A DNA stretch of 9,843 nt from Panacagrimonas sp. (GCA_021773655.1 JAJFJX010000044.1:1-9843); one strand, 5' to 3'. Numbered from the stretch's first letter, positions 1-8,016 are shown. The notes: a model not told the origin generated them from the sequence alone. Translations and numbers: made by a program.

Positions 1-62
1 CCGGCACCGTCGGAGACCTTCTGCACCGTCGACGTCGGGCGGGTCGCGCCCGCCGGCTTCGG
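1..62 (+). repeat. 62-bp direct repeat, copy 1
   Basis: This copy matches 147-208 at 57 of 62 positions, with no gaps and a period of 146 bp. It may begin before the window. It contains two potential hairpins: CCGGC-ACC-GTCGG at 1-13 and GGCGGG-TCGCG-CCCGCC at 38-54. The first stem includes one G-U wobble if read as + strand RNA. The function is unknown; it could be a dispersed palindromic element or part of a leader. Confidence 0.85.
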
Positions 63-146
63 CGGCCATGGGCCGCCCTACGTCTTGCGGCTCGGACACG
101 CGGGGTCGCTTGATCATCGGCATCCATCTGCATTCTCGGCGGTGTC

Positions 147-208
147 CCGGCACCGCCGGAGACCTTCTGCACCGTAGACGTCGGGTGGGCCACGCCCGCC
201 GGCTTCGG
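147..208 (+). repeat. 62-bp direct repeat, copy 2
   Basis: Second copy of the element at 1-62. It differs at five positions, corresponding to copy-1 positions 10, 30, 40, 44 and 46. Its hairpins are CCGGC-ACC-GCCGG (147-159) and GGTGGG-CCACG-CCCGCC (184-200). Two differences fall in stems and both leave a G-U or G-C pair on the + strand; the other three are in loops or unpaired sequence. The 5' part can alternatively pair with the preceding CGGCGGTG (137-144). Confidence 0.85.
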
Positions 209-226
209 TTTCGGTTTCGGCTTCGG
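203..226 (+). repeat. Four tandem YTTCGG hexamers
   Basis: Four consecutive hexamers read CTTCGG, TTTCGG, TTTCGG, CTTCGG, beginning inside the end of repeat copy 2. Copy 1 has only one such unit at the equivalent place, so the array has expanded in one copy. Such short arrays are prone to slippage. No role is evident. Confidence 0.75.
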
Positions 227-317
227 CCGGACACCGGCTGTCGCCGGAATGACGAGGGCGAATTCCATGCAGGCGCTGTTTAGCGGCTACCATGCGGGCT
301 GCGCCAGGGCAGCAGAT

Positions 318-334
318 GATTGCCATCCGCAATC
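318..334 (+). promoter_or_regulatory. Perfect hairpin in the cpaB leader
   Basis: GATTGC and GCAATC form a perfect 6-bp inverted repeat around a 5-nt CATCC loop, extendable by one U-G pair (317/335). It lies 54 bp before the cpaB start codon. It could be an operator or a leader stem-loop. No U-run follows, so it does not look like an intrinsic terminator. That it is an inverted repeat is directly visible; any regulatory role is inference. Confidence 0.35.
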
Positions 335-376
335 GGGTTCGGGTGCGTCGATTTGCGGTCTTTACGGCCGTTTTAC

Positions 377-382
377 GGGGGA
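377..382 (+). promoter_or_regulatory. Ribosome binding site of cpaB
   Basis: GGGGGA ends six bases before the ATG at 389. The purine-rich box supports that start; the tadZ/cpaE start downstream uses a similar GGGGA box. Confidence 0.6.
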
Positions 383-388
383 ACCTAG

Positions 389-1330
389 ATGATCAGCAGT
401 ACCGCAGCCAAGGTCGTCGCGGGCGTGGCGATCCTGCTCACGATCGTGCTGGCCGTTGTGGGTTACAAGGTCAGCCGCGACTACGCGGAGACCAGTGAAC
501 GGGCGCAGAACCGGGCGCCAGCGGTGGTGCAGGCGCCGTCTGAAGAAGACCGGATTCCCAAGATTCTCGCGGTGGTGGCGGTCAAGCCGCTGGCGGCCTA
601 CCAGCCCATTCCCAAGGACGATGTGATTCTGGCCGAGGTCACGGTGGCGCCGCGCAAGTACTACACCAGTCTGGAGGACGTGGTCGGCAAGCAGCCGCTG
701 GTGGACATCGACCAGGGCGCGCCGGTCACCCAGCGTTACTTCGCCGAGGGCAATGTGCTGGCCAAGTCGGTGCCGCCGGGGTTCCAGGCGATCTCGGTCG
801 AGGTCACCGATGTCATCGGCGTGGGCGGCTTCGTGCGGCCCGGCGACATCGTCGACGTGCTGCTCTATCTGCGCGGCGGTCAGGATGTGCAAGACGCGCA
901 GGCGCGCGTGCTGCTGGAGGAAACCCGGGTTCTGGCCTACCACGAGCTGCTCGTGGACCGCCCCGAGGGCCTGCGCGAGAACGAGGGCTCCCAGCAGTCC
1001 AGCCGTCGGCAGCGCACCGCGGTGCTGGCGGTGCCGGATAAGGACACCACCCGCCTGATGCTCGGCGCCAGCATGGGTGACTTGCGGCTGGCGCTGCACG
1101 GCTCGGTCGCAGACCCGTTGCCCGCAGCGGAGGGTGCGGGGTCCGGCGTGGCGGCGCTGCCGGTCAGCCAGGACACCAGGAAGGCCGAGGCGGCGCGCAA
1201 GGTGCCGGACAAGGCAGTGACCGCCCGCGAGCTGGCGCAGGTGAAGCCGCCGCCCTCTCAGGCCAAGGCGGTTTACCGGCCGAAGGTCCATGTCTACCGG
1301 GGAACCGAGATTGAAACGGTTACACCTTAG
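389..1330 (+). CDS. cpaB: Flp pilus assembly protein CpaB (RcpC)
   Basis: This is a 313-residue periplasmic protein of the Tad pilus machine, thought to act with or stabilise the CpaC secretin. A single N-terminal membrane anchor spans about residues 9-26. A SAF-like domain follows at about 57-121, with the typical VAVKPLAAYQPIPKDDV start. The RcpC/CpaB domain spans about 126-235, with VPPGFQAISVEV and GGFVRPGDIVDVLL, both typical of the family. A proline/alanine-rich tail ends in VHVYRGTEIE, resembling the usual CpaB C-terminus. The ATG is preceded by GGGGGA. It is the first tad gene in the window, followed after 138 bp by cpaC. The frame stays open past the TAG stop all the way into cpaC. 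The family call is secure. Confidence 0.93.
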   Translation: MISSTAAKVVAGVAILLTIVLAVVGYKVSRDYAETSERAQNRAPAVVQAPSEEDRIPKILAVVAVKPLAAYQPIPKDDVILAEVTVAPRKYYTSLEDVVGKQPLVDIDQGAPVTQRYFAEGNVLAKSVPPGFQAISVEVTDVIGVGGFVRPGDIVDVLLYLRGGQDVQDAQARVLLEETRVLAYHELLVDRPEGLRENEGSQQSSRRQRTAVLAVPDKDTTRLMLGASMGDLRLALHGSVADPLPAAEGAGSGVAALPVSQDTRKAEAARKVPDKAVTARELAQVKPPPSQAKAVYRPKVHVYRGTEIETVTP

Positions 1331-1345
1331 GCCGGGCCTGCAGTT

Positions 1346-1381
1346 GGGCCGCGCATCGGGCCGCGCATCGGGCCGCGCATC
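1346..1381 (+). repeat. Three exact tandem copies of a 12-bp unit
   Basis: GGGCCGCGCATC is repeated three times without change in the cpaB-cpaC spacer. The unit length is a multiple of three. In the shared cpaB/cpaC frame it would read Gly-Pro-Arg-Ile three times if the cpaB stop were read through. Exact copies suggest recent slippage or duplication. Confidence 0.95.
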
Positions 1382-1412
1382 CGGCAGCACCTGGGGCAGG
1401 GGGCGAAACCGG

Positions 1413-1439
1413 CAGATTGCACAGATTGCGCAGATTGCA
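1413..1439 (+). repeat. Three tandem copies of a 9-bp unit
   Basis: CAGATTGCA, CAGATTGCG and CAGATTGCA follow each other 32 bp after the 12-bp array, 29 bp before the cpaC ATG. The unit is again a multiple of three; in the shared frame it would encode a repeated Asp-Cys pair. The core GATTGC also forms one arm of the hairpin at 318-334, possibly by chance. Confidence 0.93.
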
Positions 1440-1468
1440 TCGACGACACGACTGGGACAGTGCCGCAC

Positions 1469-2803
1469 ATGAATTCCAACAAGGGCATCCTCCAGCGCCG
1501 GCATGGCTGGCTCCTCTGGCTGCTGCTGCCGGCCCTGCTCCTGGGTCTGGCCGGGACCGGGCACGCGGTGCCCGTGCCGCCCAAACTGCTGGAGGTCGAG
1601 GTCGGCACGCACACGCTGGTGCGCGAGAAGTCGGTGATCAGGCGGGTGGCGGTGGGCGATCCTTCGATTGCCGACGTCAACGTCATCAACGGACGCGAGC
1701 TGCTCGTCACCGGCAAGAAGCTGGGCCTGACCAGCCTGCTGGTGTGGCCGCGCACGGTCAGCCTGCCCATCGAGTACCGCATCCGGGTCGGCGCCGTCGT
1801 GGATCCGACCAGGACCGCCAGGCCCGACCCCGAACTGGCCGGAGCCATCATCGAGCCCGGCGCCAGCCTGGAGGGCAAGCTGCCCAACCTGCTGGCCTAC
1901 CGTCGTGCACAGCAGGCGGCGCAGCCGCCGGGCAAGGCAACGCTGGACCTGAGCGAGGTGGAGGGTGACTTTCAGGTCCTGACCGAGATCAAGATCGCCG
2001 AGGTCAACCGCACCACGGCCAAGCGCTACGGGCTCAATCTCAACTACAACCGCGTCGGCAACGACGGCAACATCGCCATCGGCACCGGCTTCGACCTGGT
2101 GTCCAATGCCTTCAGCCTGCTGGTGGGGCCCACCGACATCGGCAACAACGAAACCATCGGCGGCATGCTCAATATCCTGGAGACGCGCGGCGTGGTGCGC
2201 GTGCTGGCCGAGCCCAGCCTGACCGCCATGAGCGGGCAGACCGCCAGCTTCCTGGCCGGCGGCGAGTTCCCGGTGCCGGTCAACCAGTCCGGGTCCGCCG
2301 GCGCCGGCAGCGTCACCATCGAATACAAGGAGTTTGGCGTGCGCCTGGCGTTGACGCCCACGGTGCTGTCCGGGAACCGCATCGCATTGAAAGTGGCGCC
2401 GGAGGTCAGTGACCTGGATTTCACCGCCGGCATCCAGATCGGCGGGGTTTCAGTGCCGGCGCTGACGGTGCGACGCACCGAGACCTCGATCGAGCTGGGC
2501 GACGGCGAGAGCTTCGTGATCTCCGGCCTGGTCAGCAACAACCTGACCGCCAACGTCGACAAGGTGCCCGGACTGGGCGACATCCCCATTCTCGGCGCCT
2601 TCTTCAAGTCGGTGAGCTACGACCGCTCGGAACGTGAACTGATCATGGTGGTGACGCCGCATCTGGTGCGGCCGCTGGCGCGCGAGGCCAAGCTGCCGCC
2701 GCTGCCCGGCGTGCGTTACGACAACTACCGGCCGGGCTTCGGCGAACTGATTTTCGACGAACGCGGCGAGTTCGAATCGCAGTCCACCGGATTTTCCGAC
2801 TAG
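1469..2803 (+). CDS. cpaC: Tad pilus outer-membrane secretin CpaC (RcpA)
   Basis: This 444-residue secretin forms the outer-membrane channel through which the Flp pilus exits. A Sec signal peptide (hydrophobic LLWLLLPALLLGLAG, then GHA before VPVPP) occupies about residues 14-33. The pilus N-terminal domain runs from about 38 to 107, with GDPSIADV and LLVTGKKLGLTSLLVW. The secretin core spans about 168-412, with EPSLTAMSGQTASFLAGGE at 248-266 and the hallmark VPGLGDIPILGAFF at 376-389, closing with ELIMVVTPHLVRPL. No BON domain is evident. I chose the ATG at 1469 over the in-frame GTG at 1460 because GGGA at 1454-1457 is too close to the GTG. The repeat-filled spacer upstream is stop-free in this frame. 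Confidence 0.95.
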   Translation: MNSNKGILQRRHGWLLWLLLPALLLGLAGTGHAVPVPPKLLEVEVGTHTLVREKSVIRRVAVGDPSIADVNVINGRELLVTGKKLGLTSLLVWPRTVSLPIEYRIRVGAVVDPTRTARPDPELAGAIIEPGASLEGKLPNLLAYRRAQQAAQPPGKATLDLSEVEGDFQVLTEIKIAEVNRTTAKRYGLNLNYNRVGNDGNIAIGTGFDLVSNAFSLLVGPTDIGNNETIGGMLNILETRGVVRVLAEPSLTAMSGQTASFLAGGEFPVPVNQSGSAGAGSVTIEYKEFGVRLALTPTVLSGNRIALKVAPEVSDLDFTAGIQIGGVSVPALTVRRTETSIELGDGESFVISGLVSNNLTANVDKVPGLGDIPILGAFFKSVSYDRSERELIMVVTPHLVRPLAREAKLPPLPGVRYDNYRPGFGELIFDERGEFESQSTGFSD

Positions 2804-2843
2804 AAAACTGCCTCGGGTCTACCATAAAGATTCCACGAGGTAC

Positions 2844-2848
2844 GGGGA
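2844..2848 (+). promoter_or_regulatory. Ribosome binding site fixing the GTG start of cpaE
   Basis: GGGGA lies six bases before GTG at 2855, and a GAGG sits just upstream at 2837-2840. There is no in-frame ATG until well inside the receiver-like domain, so this box decides the start. CCTCG (2811-2815) is complementary to CGAGG (2836-2840), giving a weak stem ahead of the box. Confidence 0.6.
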
Positions 2849-2854
2849 CAGCAG

Positions 2855-4051
2855 GTGAGAACGCAGGCTTTGGTGGTCGCCGATGATCCGGTTTATCTGA
2901 GCTGGCTGCAGAACGCTGCGCCCGGCGCCGAGTTCTCGCTGGCCAGGGTGACCGAGGTCGATGACCTGATCGACCGCATCCTCGCCACCGGCAGGGTCGA
3001 CGTGGTGTTCTTCGAGTTCGGGGCCGGCAACGCCGCTTCCCGCGTCCGCATGGTGGAACGCCTGCTGGAACGCATTCCGGACATGGCGGTGGCCGGCGTC
3101 GGCCAGGACGGCGATTCGGCGACCATGCTGTCCGCGATGCGCGCCGGTGCGCGGGATTTCTTCATCGTCCAGCGCGATGACGCCAACGTCGCCGCCCTGC
3201 TGGGCCGGCTGCTGCGCCGCACCGCGCCGACGCAATCGGCCGGGCGCCGCCACGGCAAGGTCTTCGGCGTGATGGCGGCGCTGCCGGACGAGACGCTGGC
3301 CTTTCTCGGCATCCATCTGGCGCTGGCCTGCGCCGAGCGACTGGGCAAGGGCGAACGGGTGTTGCTGGTGGACGTCGCGGTTCCCGCCGGCGCGGCCAGC
3401 ATCTTTCTCAACCTCAACCAGACCTACGGCGTGCTCGACGCCATCAACGATGGCAGCCGCTGCGATGCCACCCTGGTCGACACCGCGTTTTCGCGACACG
3501 CAGGCGGCCTGTACGTGCTGAGCCTGCCGGAGGACTGCCAGGGGCGTCCGCACGTGGACAGCGACGAGGTGGTGCAGTTGCTCGGCGTGCTGCGTGGCCT
3601 GTTTGCCTGCATCGTGGTCTGTTTCGACGGGCATCTGCCGGCGGACGTGGTGCGTGGCCTGTTGTCGGTGGCAGACCGCACGGCGTTTCTGACCGACCAG
3701 TCGATCCTGCGTTCGCGGCACAGCAAGTACCTGCTGCGAGCACTGCGCCTGGACGAATGCCCGCTGGAAGGCGTCGGCCTGGTGATCGACCAGTACCGCA
3801 AGCGCGTCGGACTGGAGCCGCAGAACCTGGCCGAACTGCTGGAGTTGCCGGTGCTGTCCACGCTGTCCACGCAGACCGCCAACCGCATCCAGTCGATGAA
3901 TCAGGGCGAGCCCATGTTTTCCTGTGCGCCCAAAGACGAATACTGCAACGGTGTGCGGCAGTTGGCGGCCAGGCTGATGTCACCGCCCGACGCGGCGCAG
4001 GCGGCCACCGGAGACTCCGGCGGCGGGCTGCTCGGCCGCCTGTTCAGGTAG
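2855..4051 (+). CDS. cpaE: Tad pilus localisation protein CpaE/TadZ, degenerate P-loop
   Basis: A 398-residue protein of the MinD/ParA-like TadZ family, which places the Tad machine in the cell. Residues 1-115 look like an atypical receiver domain (ALVVADDPVYLSWL, then MRAGARDFFIV). The second half is an ATPase-like fold, but the position of the Walker A loop (about 136-148) reads VFGVMAALPDETL instead of the usual KGGVGKT type. No lysine or glycine-rich loop remains. The following VLLVDVAVPAGAAS (169-182) keeps the first Asp but not the usual second acidic residue. The GTG start is supported by GGGGA. Atypical ATPase motifs are known in some TadZ proteins, so this may be a structural or ATP-independent version. 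Its place between cpaC and cpaF is standard. Family call good; loss of ATP hydrolysis is inferred. Confidence 0.88.
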   Translation: MRTQALVVADDPVYLSWLQNAAPGAEFSLARVTEVDDLIDRILATGRVDVVFFEFGAGNAASRVRMVERLLERIPDMAVAGVGQDGDSATMLSAMRAGARDFFIVQRDDANVAALLGRLLRRTAPTQSAGRRHGKVFGVMAALPDETLAFLGIHLALACAERLGKGERVLLVDVAVPAGAASIFLNLNQTYGVLDAINDGSRCDATLVDTAFSRHAGGLYVLSLPEDCQGRPHVDSDEVVQLLGVLRGLFACIVVCFDGHLPADVVRGLLSVADRTAFLTDQSILRSRHSKYLLRALRLDECPLEGVGLVIDQYRKRVGLEPQNLAELLELPVLSTLSTQTANRIQSMNQGEPMFSCAPKDEYCNGVRQLAARLMSPPDAAQAATGDSGGGLLGRLFR

Positions 4052-4055
4052 ACGC

Positions 4056-5296
<1,241 letters not shown>

Positions 5297-5300
<4 letters not shown>

Positions 5301-6268
5301 GCCTGGCCGACTTCAACCCAGCCAACTTCAACCTGGCCGACGTCAACCTGGTTGCGGTACTGCTGTTCGTGCTCGCCGCCGGCACCGCCACGCTGGCGAT
5401 CTGGCTGCTGATGTACGCCGACCAGCGTAGCCGCCGGGACGAGGTCCTGCTGCGCCTGCGCGCCGGCGACGAGCCCGAGGTCGCAGCACGGGCCTCGCGC
5501 GATGCGCAGCTCCGCAGCCCGCTGCTGCGGGCGGCCTGTCACATCGTCTGGCGCGCCGGCTCCCAGGCCGAACCGGACACCGTGGCCAAGGTCATGTGGA
5601 TTCTGGGCGCCATGGTGCCGGTGACCCTGCTGATCTTCGGCTGGTTCGGCGGCAGCATCGTGGTGTCCCTGGCGCTGGCATTCGGTTACGGCATCCTGCG
5701 CCAGCGCGCCGCGCGCCGGCGCGCAAAGATCGTCGAACAACTGCCGGCCTTCCTGGAAGCAGGCCTGCGCGTGCTGCAGGCCGGCAACACCCTGGAAGAA
5801 TCCATGGCCCTGGCCGCCGCCGAGAGCCCGGAGCCGCTCAAGCCACTGTTCCAGTCCGTGGGGCGACAGGTACGCCTGGGCGCACCGCTGGACCAGGTGC
5901 TGGCCGAGACCGCCGACGTGCACCGCATCCGTGACATCAAGGTGATCTCGCTGGCCGCCTCCATCAACCGCAAGTACGGTGGATCGCTGCGCAACGTGTT
6001 CCGCAGCCTGATCGCCGCCATCCGCTCGCGCGACGCCGCGGCACGCGAACTGCGTGCGCTGACCGCCGAGACCCGGTTCTCCGCGCTGGTGCTGGCGATC
6101 ATCCCGGCCGCGCTCACGGTGTACATCTACCTTCAGAACCGCACCTACTACGCGCAGATGTGGGAACTCACCGGCGGGCGCATCACGCTGATCGTGGCCG
6201 TGGCCCTGCAGGTGGCCGGCGTGGTGGTGATCTACCGCATGATGAGCGCCACCGAGGACAACGACTGA
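5297..6268 (+). CDS. tadB: Tad inner-membrane platform protein TadB
   Basis: A 323-residue membrane protein of the type II secretion F family, which with TadC forms the platform that CpaF acts on. Predicted membrane segments lie at about 18-40, 99-134 (probably two), 262-288 and 302-316. The cytoplasmic T2SSF domain spans about 148-270, with QLPAFLEAGLRVLQAGNTL, LGAPLDQVLAE and NRKYGGSLRNVF. The start overlaps the cpaF stop as ATGA, so translation is probably coupled. An oddity is the N-terminus, where residues 4-18 are three pentapeptide-like units (ADFNP, ANFNL, ADVNL) ahead of the first membrane helix. Confidence 0.94.
5306..5350 (+). repeat. Three imperfect 15-bp tandem repeats in the tadB 5' end
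   Basis: Three consecutive 15-bp units encode ADFNP, ANFNL and ADVNL. They share the GCC-RAC-KTC-AAC core at the DNA level, so they look like an internal duplication and not a chance protein pattern. They resemble the A(D/N)xxx pentapeptide repeat, but three units are too few for a beta-helix. Confidence 0.75.
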
Positions 6269-7206
6269 TGACACCGGGTCTGTTCGCCGCCCTGGTCACC
6301 ACCGCCATCGTGCTGGGCGGGACCGCCGTGGTTGCGCTGGTGTACCTGTTCGTGCAGGCGCGCGAATCGGCCCGCCTGCGTCGGCGCCTGAGCCCGGAGG
6401 GCGCCAGCGCCAGTGAATTTTCAGACGCCGGTTCGGGCGAGCTGCTGCAGTCCATCGCCAGCGGCGGCAAGAAGCTCGACTCCCTGGTCGACACCAGCAA
6501 CGAGACCGGACAGATGCTGGCGCAGGCGGGCTGGCGCGCGCCGCAACATCGGCTGATGTTCTACGCCGCCCAGGCGCTGGTGCCCCTGCTGCTGCTGGGC
6601 GGAGTGGCGCTGATCGCCTTGTTCGGGACCGGCAAGCTGGCACAGCCGCCGATGCTGATGCTGTTCGCGGCGGCCTCGATCATGCTGGGCATGCTGCTGC
6701 CGCGCATGATCCTGCGTTCCAGTGCCGGCGCCCGGGTGCGGCGGATCAAGGCCGAAGTCCCCCTGTTCATCCACCTGCTGGTGCTGCTGTTCGAGGCCGG
6801 CCTGTCCACCCGCCAGGCCTTCGCCAGCATGGTGCGCGACGGCAAGGGCGTGCTGCCCGAACTGGGCCGCGAATTCGAACTGATCCTGCGCCAGATGGAA
6901 GCCGGCGGTGAAACCGGCGAGCTGCTCGGCAACCTGTCGCGCAGCATCGCGCTGGAGGACCTGAGCAGCGTGCTGGCCCTGCTGCGGCAGGTCGACCGCT
7001 ACGGCGGCGAGGTGCGCGACCCGCTGCTGGAGACACTCAAGGTCATCGAGGAGCGACGCTCGCTGGACATGCGCGAGATGGTCAACCTGATGTCCGGCCG
7101 CATGACGGTGGTGATGGTGCTGTTCTTCTTTCCGGCGCTGCTGATCTTCGTTGCCGGGCCCGCGTTCCTGGCGGTGATCACCGCACTCAGGGACGTCAAC
7201 CAGTGA
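6268..7206 (+). CDS. tadC: Tad inner-membrane platform protein TadC
   Basis: A 312-residue partner of TadB, also of the T2SSF family. Membrane segments lie at about 8-29, 97-120, 128-148 and 280-303. The cytoplasmic domain at about 164-275 begins EVPLFIHLLVLLFEAGLS and contains LLRQVDRYGGEVRDPLLE, typical of TadC. The frame is open upstream to an ATG at 6160, but the ATG at 6268 is chosen. It overlaps the tadB stop by one base (TGATG), has GAGGA nine bases before it, and begins directly with a membrane helix, whereas the extra 36 residues would be an Arg/His-rich shadow of tadB. Confidence 0.93.
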   Translation: MTPGLFAALVTTAIVLGGTAVVALVYLFVQARESARLRRRLSPEGASASEFSDAGSGELLQSIASGGKKLDSLVDTSNETGQMLAQAGWRAPQHRLMFYAAQALVPLLLLGGVALIALFGTGKLAQPPMLMLFAAASIMLGMLLPRMILRSSAGARVRRIKAEVPLFIHLLVLLFEAGLSTRQAFASMVRDGKGVLPELGREFELILRQMEAGGETGELLGNLSRSIALEDLSSVLALLRQVDRYGGEVRDPLLETLKVIEERRSLDMREMVNLMSGRMTVVMVLFFFPALLIFVAGPAFLAVITALRDVNQ

Positions 7207-7979
7207 TTGCTGCCACCACCACGACCACCGCCACCACCGCTGTCCCACGGATCATTGCCGCGGGCGCCGGGCGCGGCGCGGGACTGCTCATCGTGGTGCT
7301 GCTGCTGGGCGCATGCACTACCTCGGCCTCGCGCCAGCAGCTCGATCGCATGGTGGCCGATGAGCTGCCGGACGACAGCCCCGCCGCGCAGCGCAAGGTT
7401 CACACCGACCTGATTCGCGGCATGCTGCGGCAGAAGCAGTACTACGCCGCCGTTGCCCACATCGAAGCCCAGGCGCGCGCGTCCGGGACCAGCGAGGAAC
7501 TGCGTCTGCTGGAAGCCGAGGCTCGCCGCCGGCTCGGACAGCACGCCGCGGCGCAGTCGATCTACCGCGACCTTCTGCGCACCCGCTACGCCGCAGAGGC
7601 CTACCACGGCCTGGGCCTGATCAACGTCGAGTCCAACCTGCGCACCGCGGTGTGGCAGATGCAGCAGGCCGTGCAACGCAAGCCCACCGACACCGACATG
7701 CGCAACGATCTGGGGTATGCGCTGATGCTGGCCGGCCAGCACGGCGCGGCATTGACCCAGCTCGCCACCGCCGTCGAACTGGAAGCCGGCAGCGGCAGCG
7801 CCAAGGCGCGGCATAATCTGATCGTGCTGATGATCGTGACCGGTGACGAGGGCGCGGTGCGCAAGCTCGCCAGCGAAGCAGCGCTGTCCGATACCGAACT
7901 CGCCGGACTGCGCCGACGCGCGCAGGACCTGCGGAGCCGGCCCGCCATTCCCCTCGCGCCAGCCCCGGCCGAAGGCTGA
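7203..7979 (+). CDS. tadD: TPR lipoprotein TadD
   Basis: A 258-residue tetratricopeptide lipoprotein, thought to assist secretin assembly or stability in the outer membrane, as PilF-type pilotins do. The start is GTG, overlapping the tadC stop as GTGA, with AGGGA nine bases before it. The signal peptide ends in a lipobox LGAC with Cys38 as the expected lipidated residue. Its first 15 residues are unusual for a lipoprotein, being threonine-rich (five Thr in a row) and uncharged. TPR-like helical repeats fill about 60-215, for example YYAAVAHIEAQARASG, AYHGLGLINVE and MRNDLGYALMLAGQHGAAL. Position after tadC is typical. Confidence 0.9.
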   Translation: MIAATTTTTATTAVPRIIAAGAGRGAGLLIVVLLLGACTTSASRQQLDRMVADELPDDSPAAQRKVHTDLIRGMLRQKQYYAAVAHIEAQARASGTSEELRLLEAEARRRLGQHAAAQSIYRDLLRTRYAAEAYHGLGLINVESNLRTAVWQMQQAVQRKPTDTDMRNDLGYALMLAGQHGAALTQLATAVELEAGSGSAKARHNLIVLMIVTGDEGAVRKLASEAALSDTELAGLRRRAQDLRSRPAIPLAPAPAEG

Positions 7980-8016
7980 AACCCAATTGCGCACGCATCC
8001 TCCAGGAGCCTCAACG

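Larger units (their letters stand above)
1..388. other. Gene-free, palindrome-rich region upstream of cpaB
   Basis: I see no credible gene here: the short open frames lack ribosome binding sites and family motifs. The stretch is packed with GC-rich inverted repeats. Besides the duplicated element (listed separately) there are GGCGGCC-ATG-GGCCGCC at 61-77 (7-bp stem), CGGCGGTG/CACCGCCG at 137-158 (8-bp stem, 6-nt loop), GCCGG-ACA-CCGGC at 226-238 and CCGGC-TGTC-GCCGG at 234-247; the last two share an arm and are alternatives. The 234-256 part followed by AATGACG resembles, from memory, the dispersed CGTCATTCCGGC-type palindromes of proteobacterial intergenic DNA. The tad promoter could lie here or further upstream, but I cannot point to convincing -35/-10 boxes. 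Confidence 0.6.

Noticed and set aside
68..332. Short open frames on both strands in the upstream region as a possible Flp pilin or small gene
   Set aside because: No prepilin motif or hydrophobic pilin helix, no ribosome binding site, and they run through the duplicated palindromes.
1346..1439. The tandem repeats as a CRISPR array
   Set aside because: Units are 9 and 12 bp with no spacers, and no cas genes are present.
1290..1472. A 60-codon + strand frame overlapping the cpaB end and stopping at the cpaC start as ATGA
   Set aside because: The ATGA junction is suggestive of coupling, but the frame overlaps cpaB, has no binding site and translates to repeat-derived sequence.
362..1612. A 416-codon open frame on the minus strand opposite cpaB and the start of cpaC
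   Set aside because: It is antisense to a clear pilus gene and reads as low-complexity His/Arg/Gln-rich protein with no family motifs, as expected for the complement of GC-rich codons.
6160..6267. An upstream ATG that would lengthen TadC by 36 residues
   Set aside because: The extension overlaps tadB and is Arg/His-rich; the ATG at 6268 has a good GAGGA box and the usual overlap.
7843..8016. An upstream start for the small exported protein
   Set aside because: It would overlap tadD and bury the signal peptide; the ATG at 8017 has AGGAG and a clean signal sequence.
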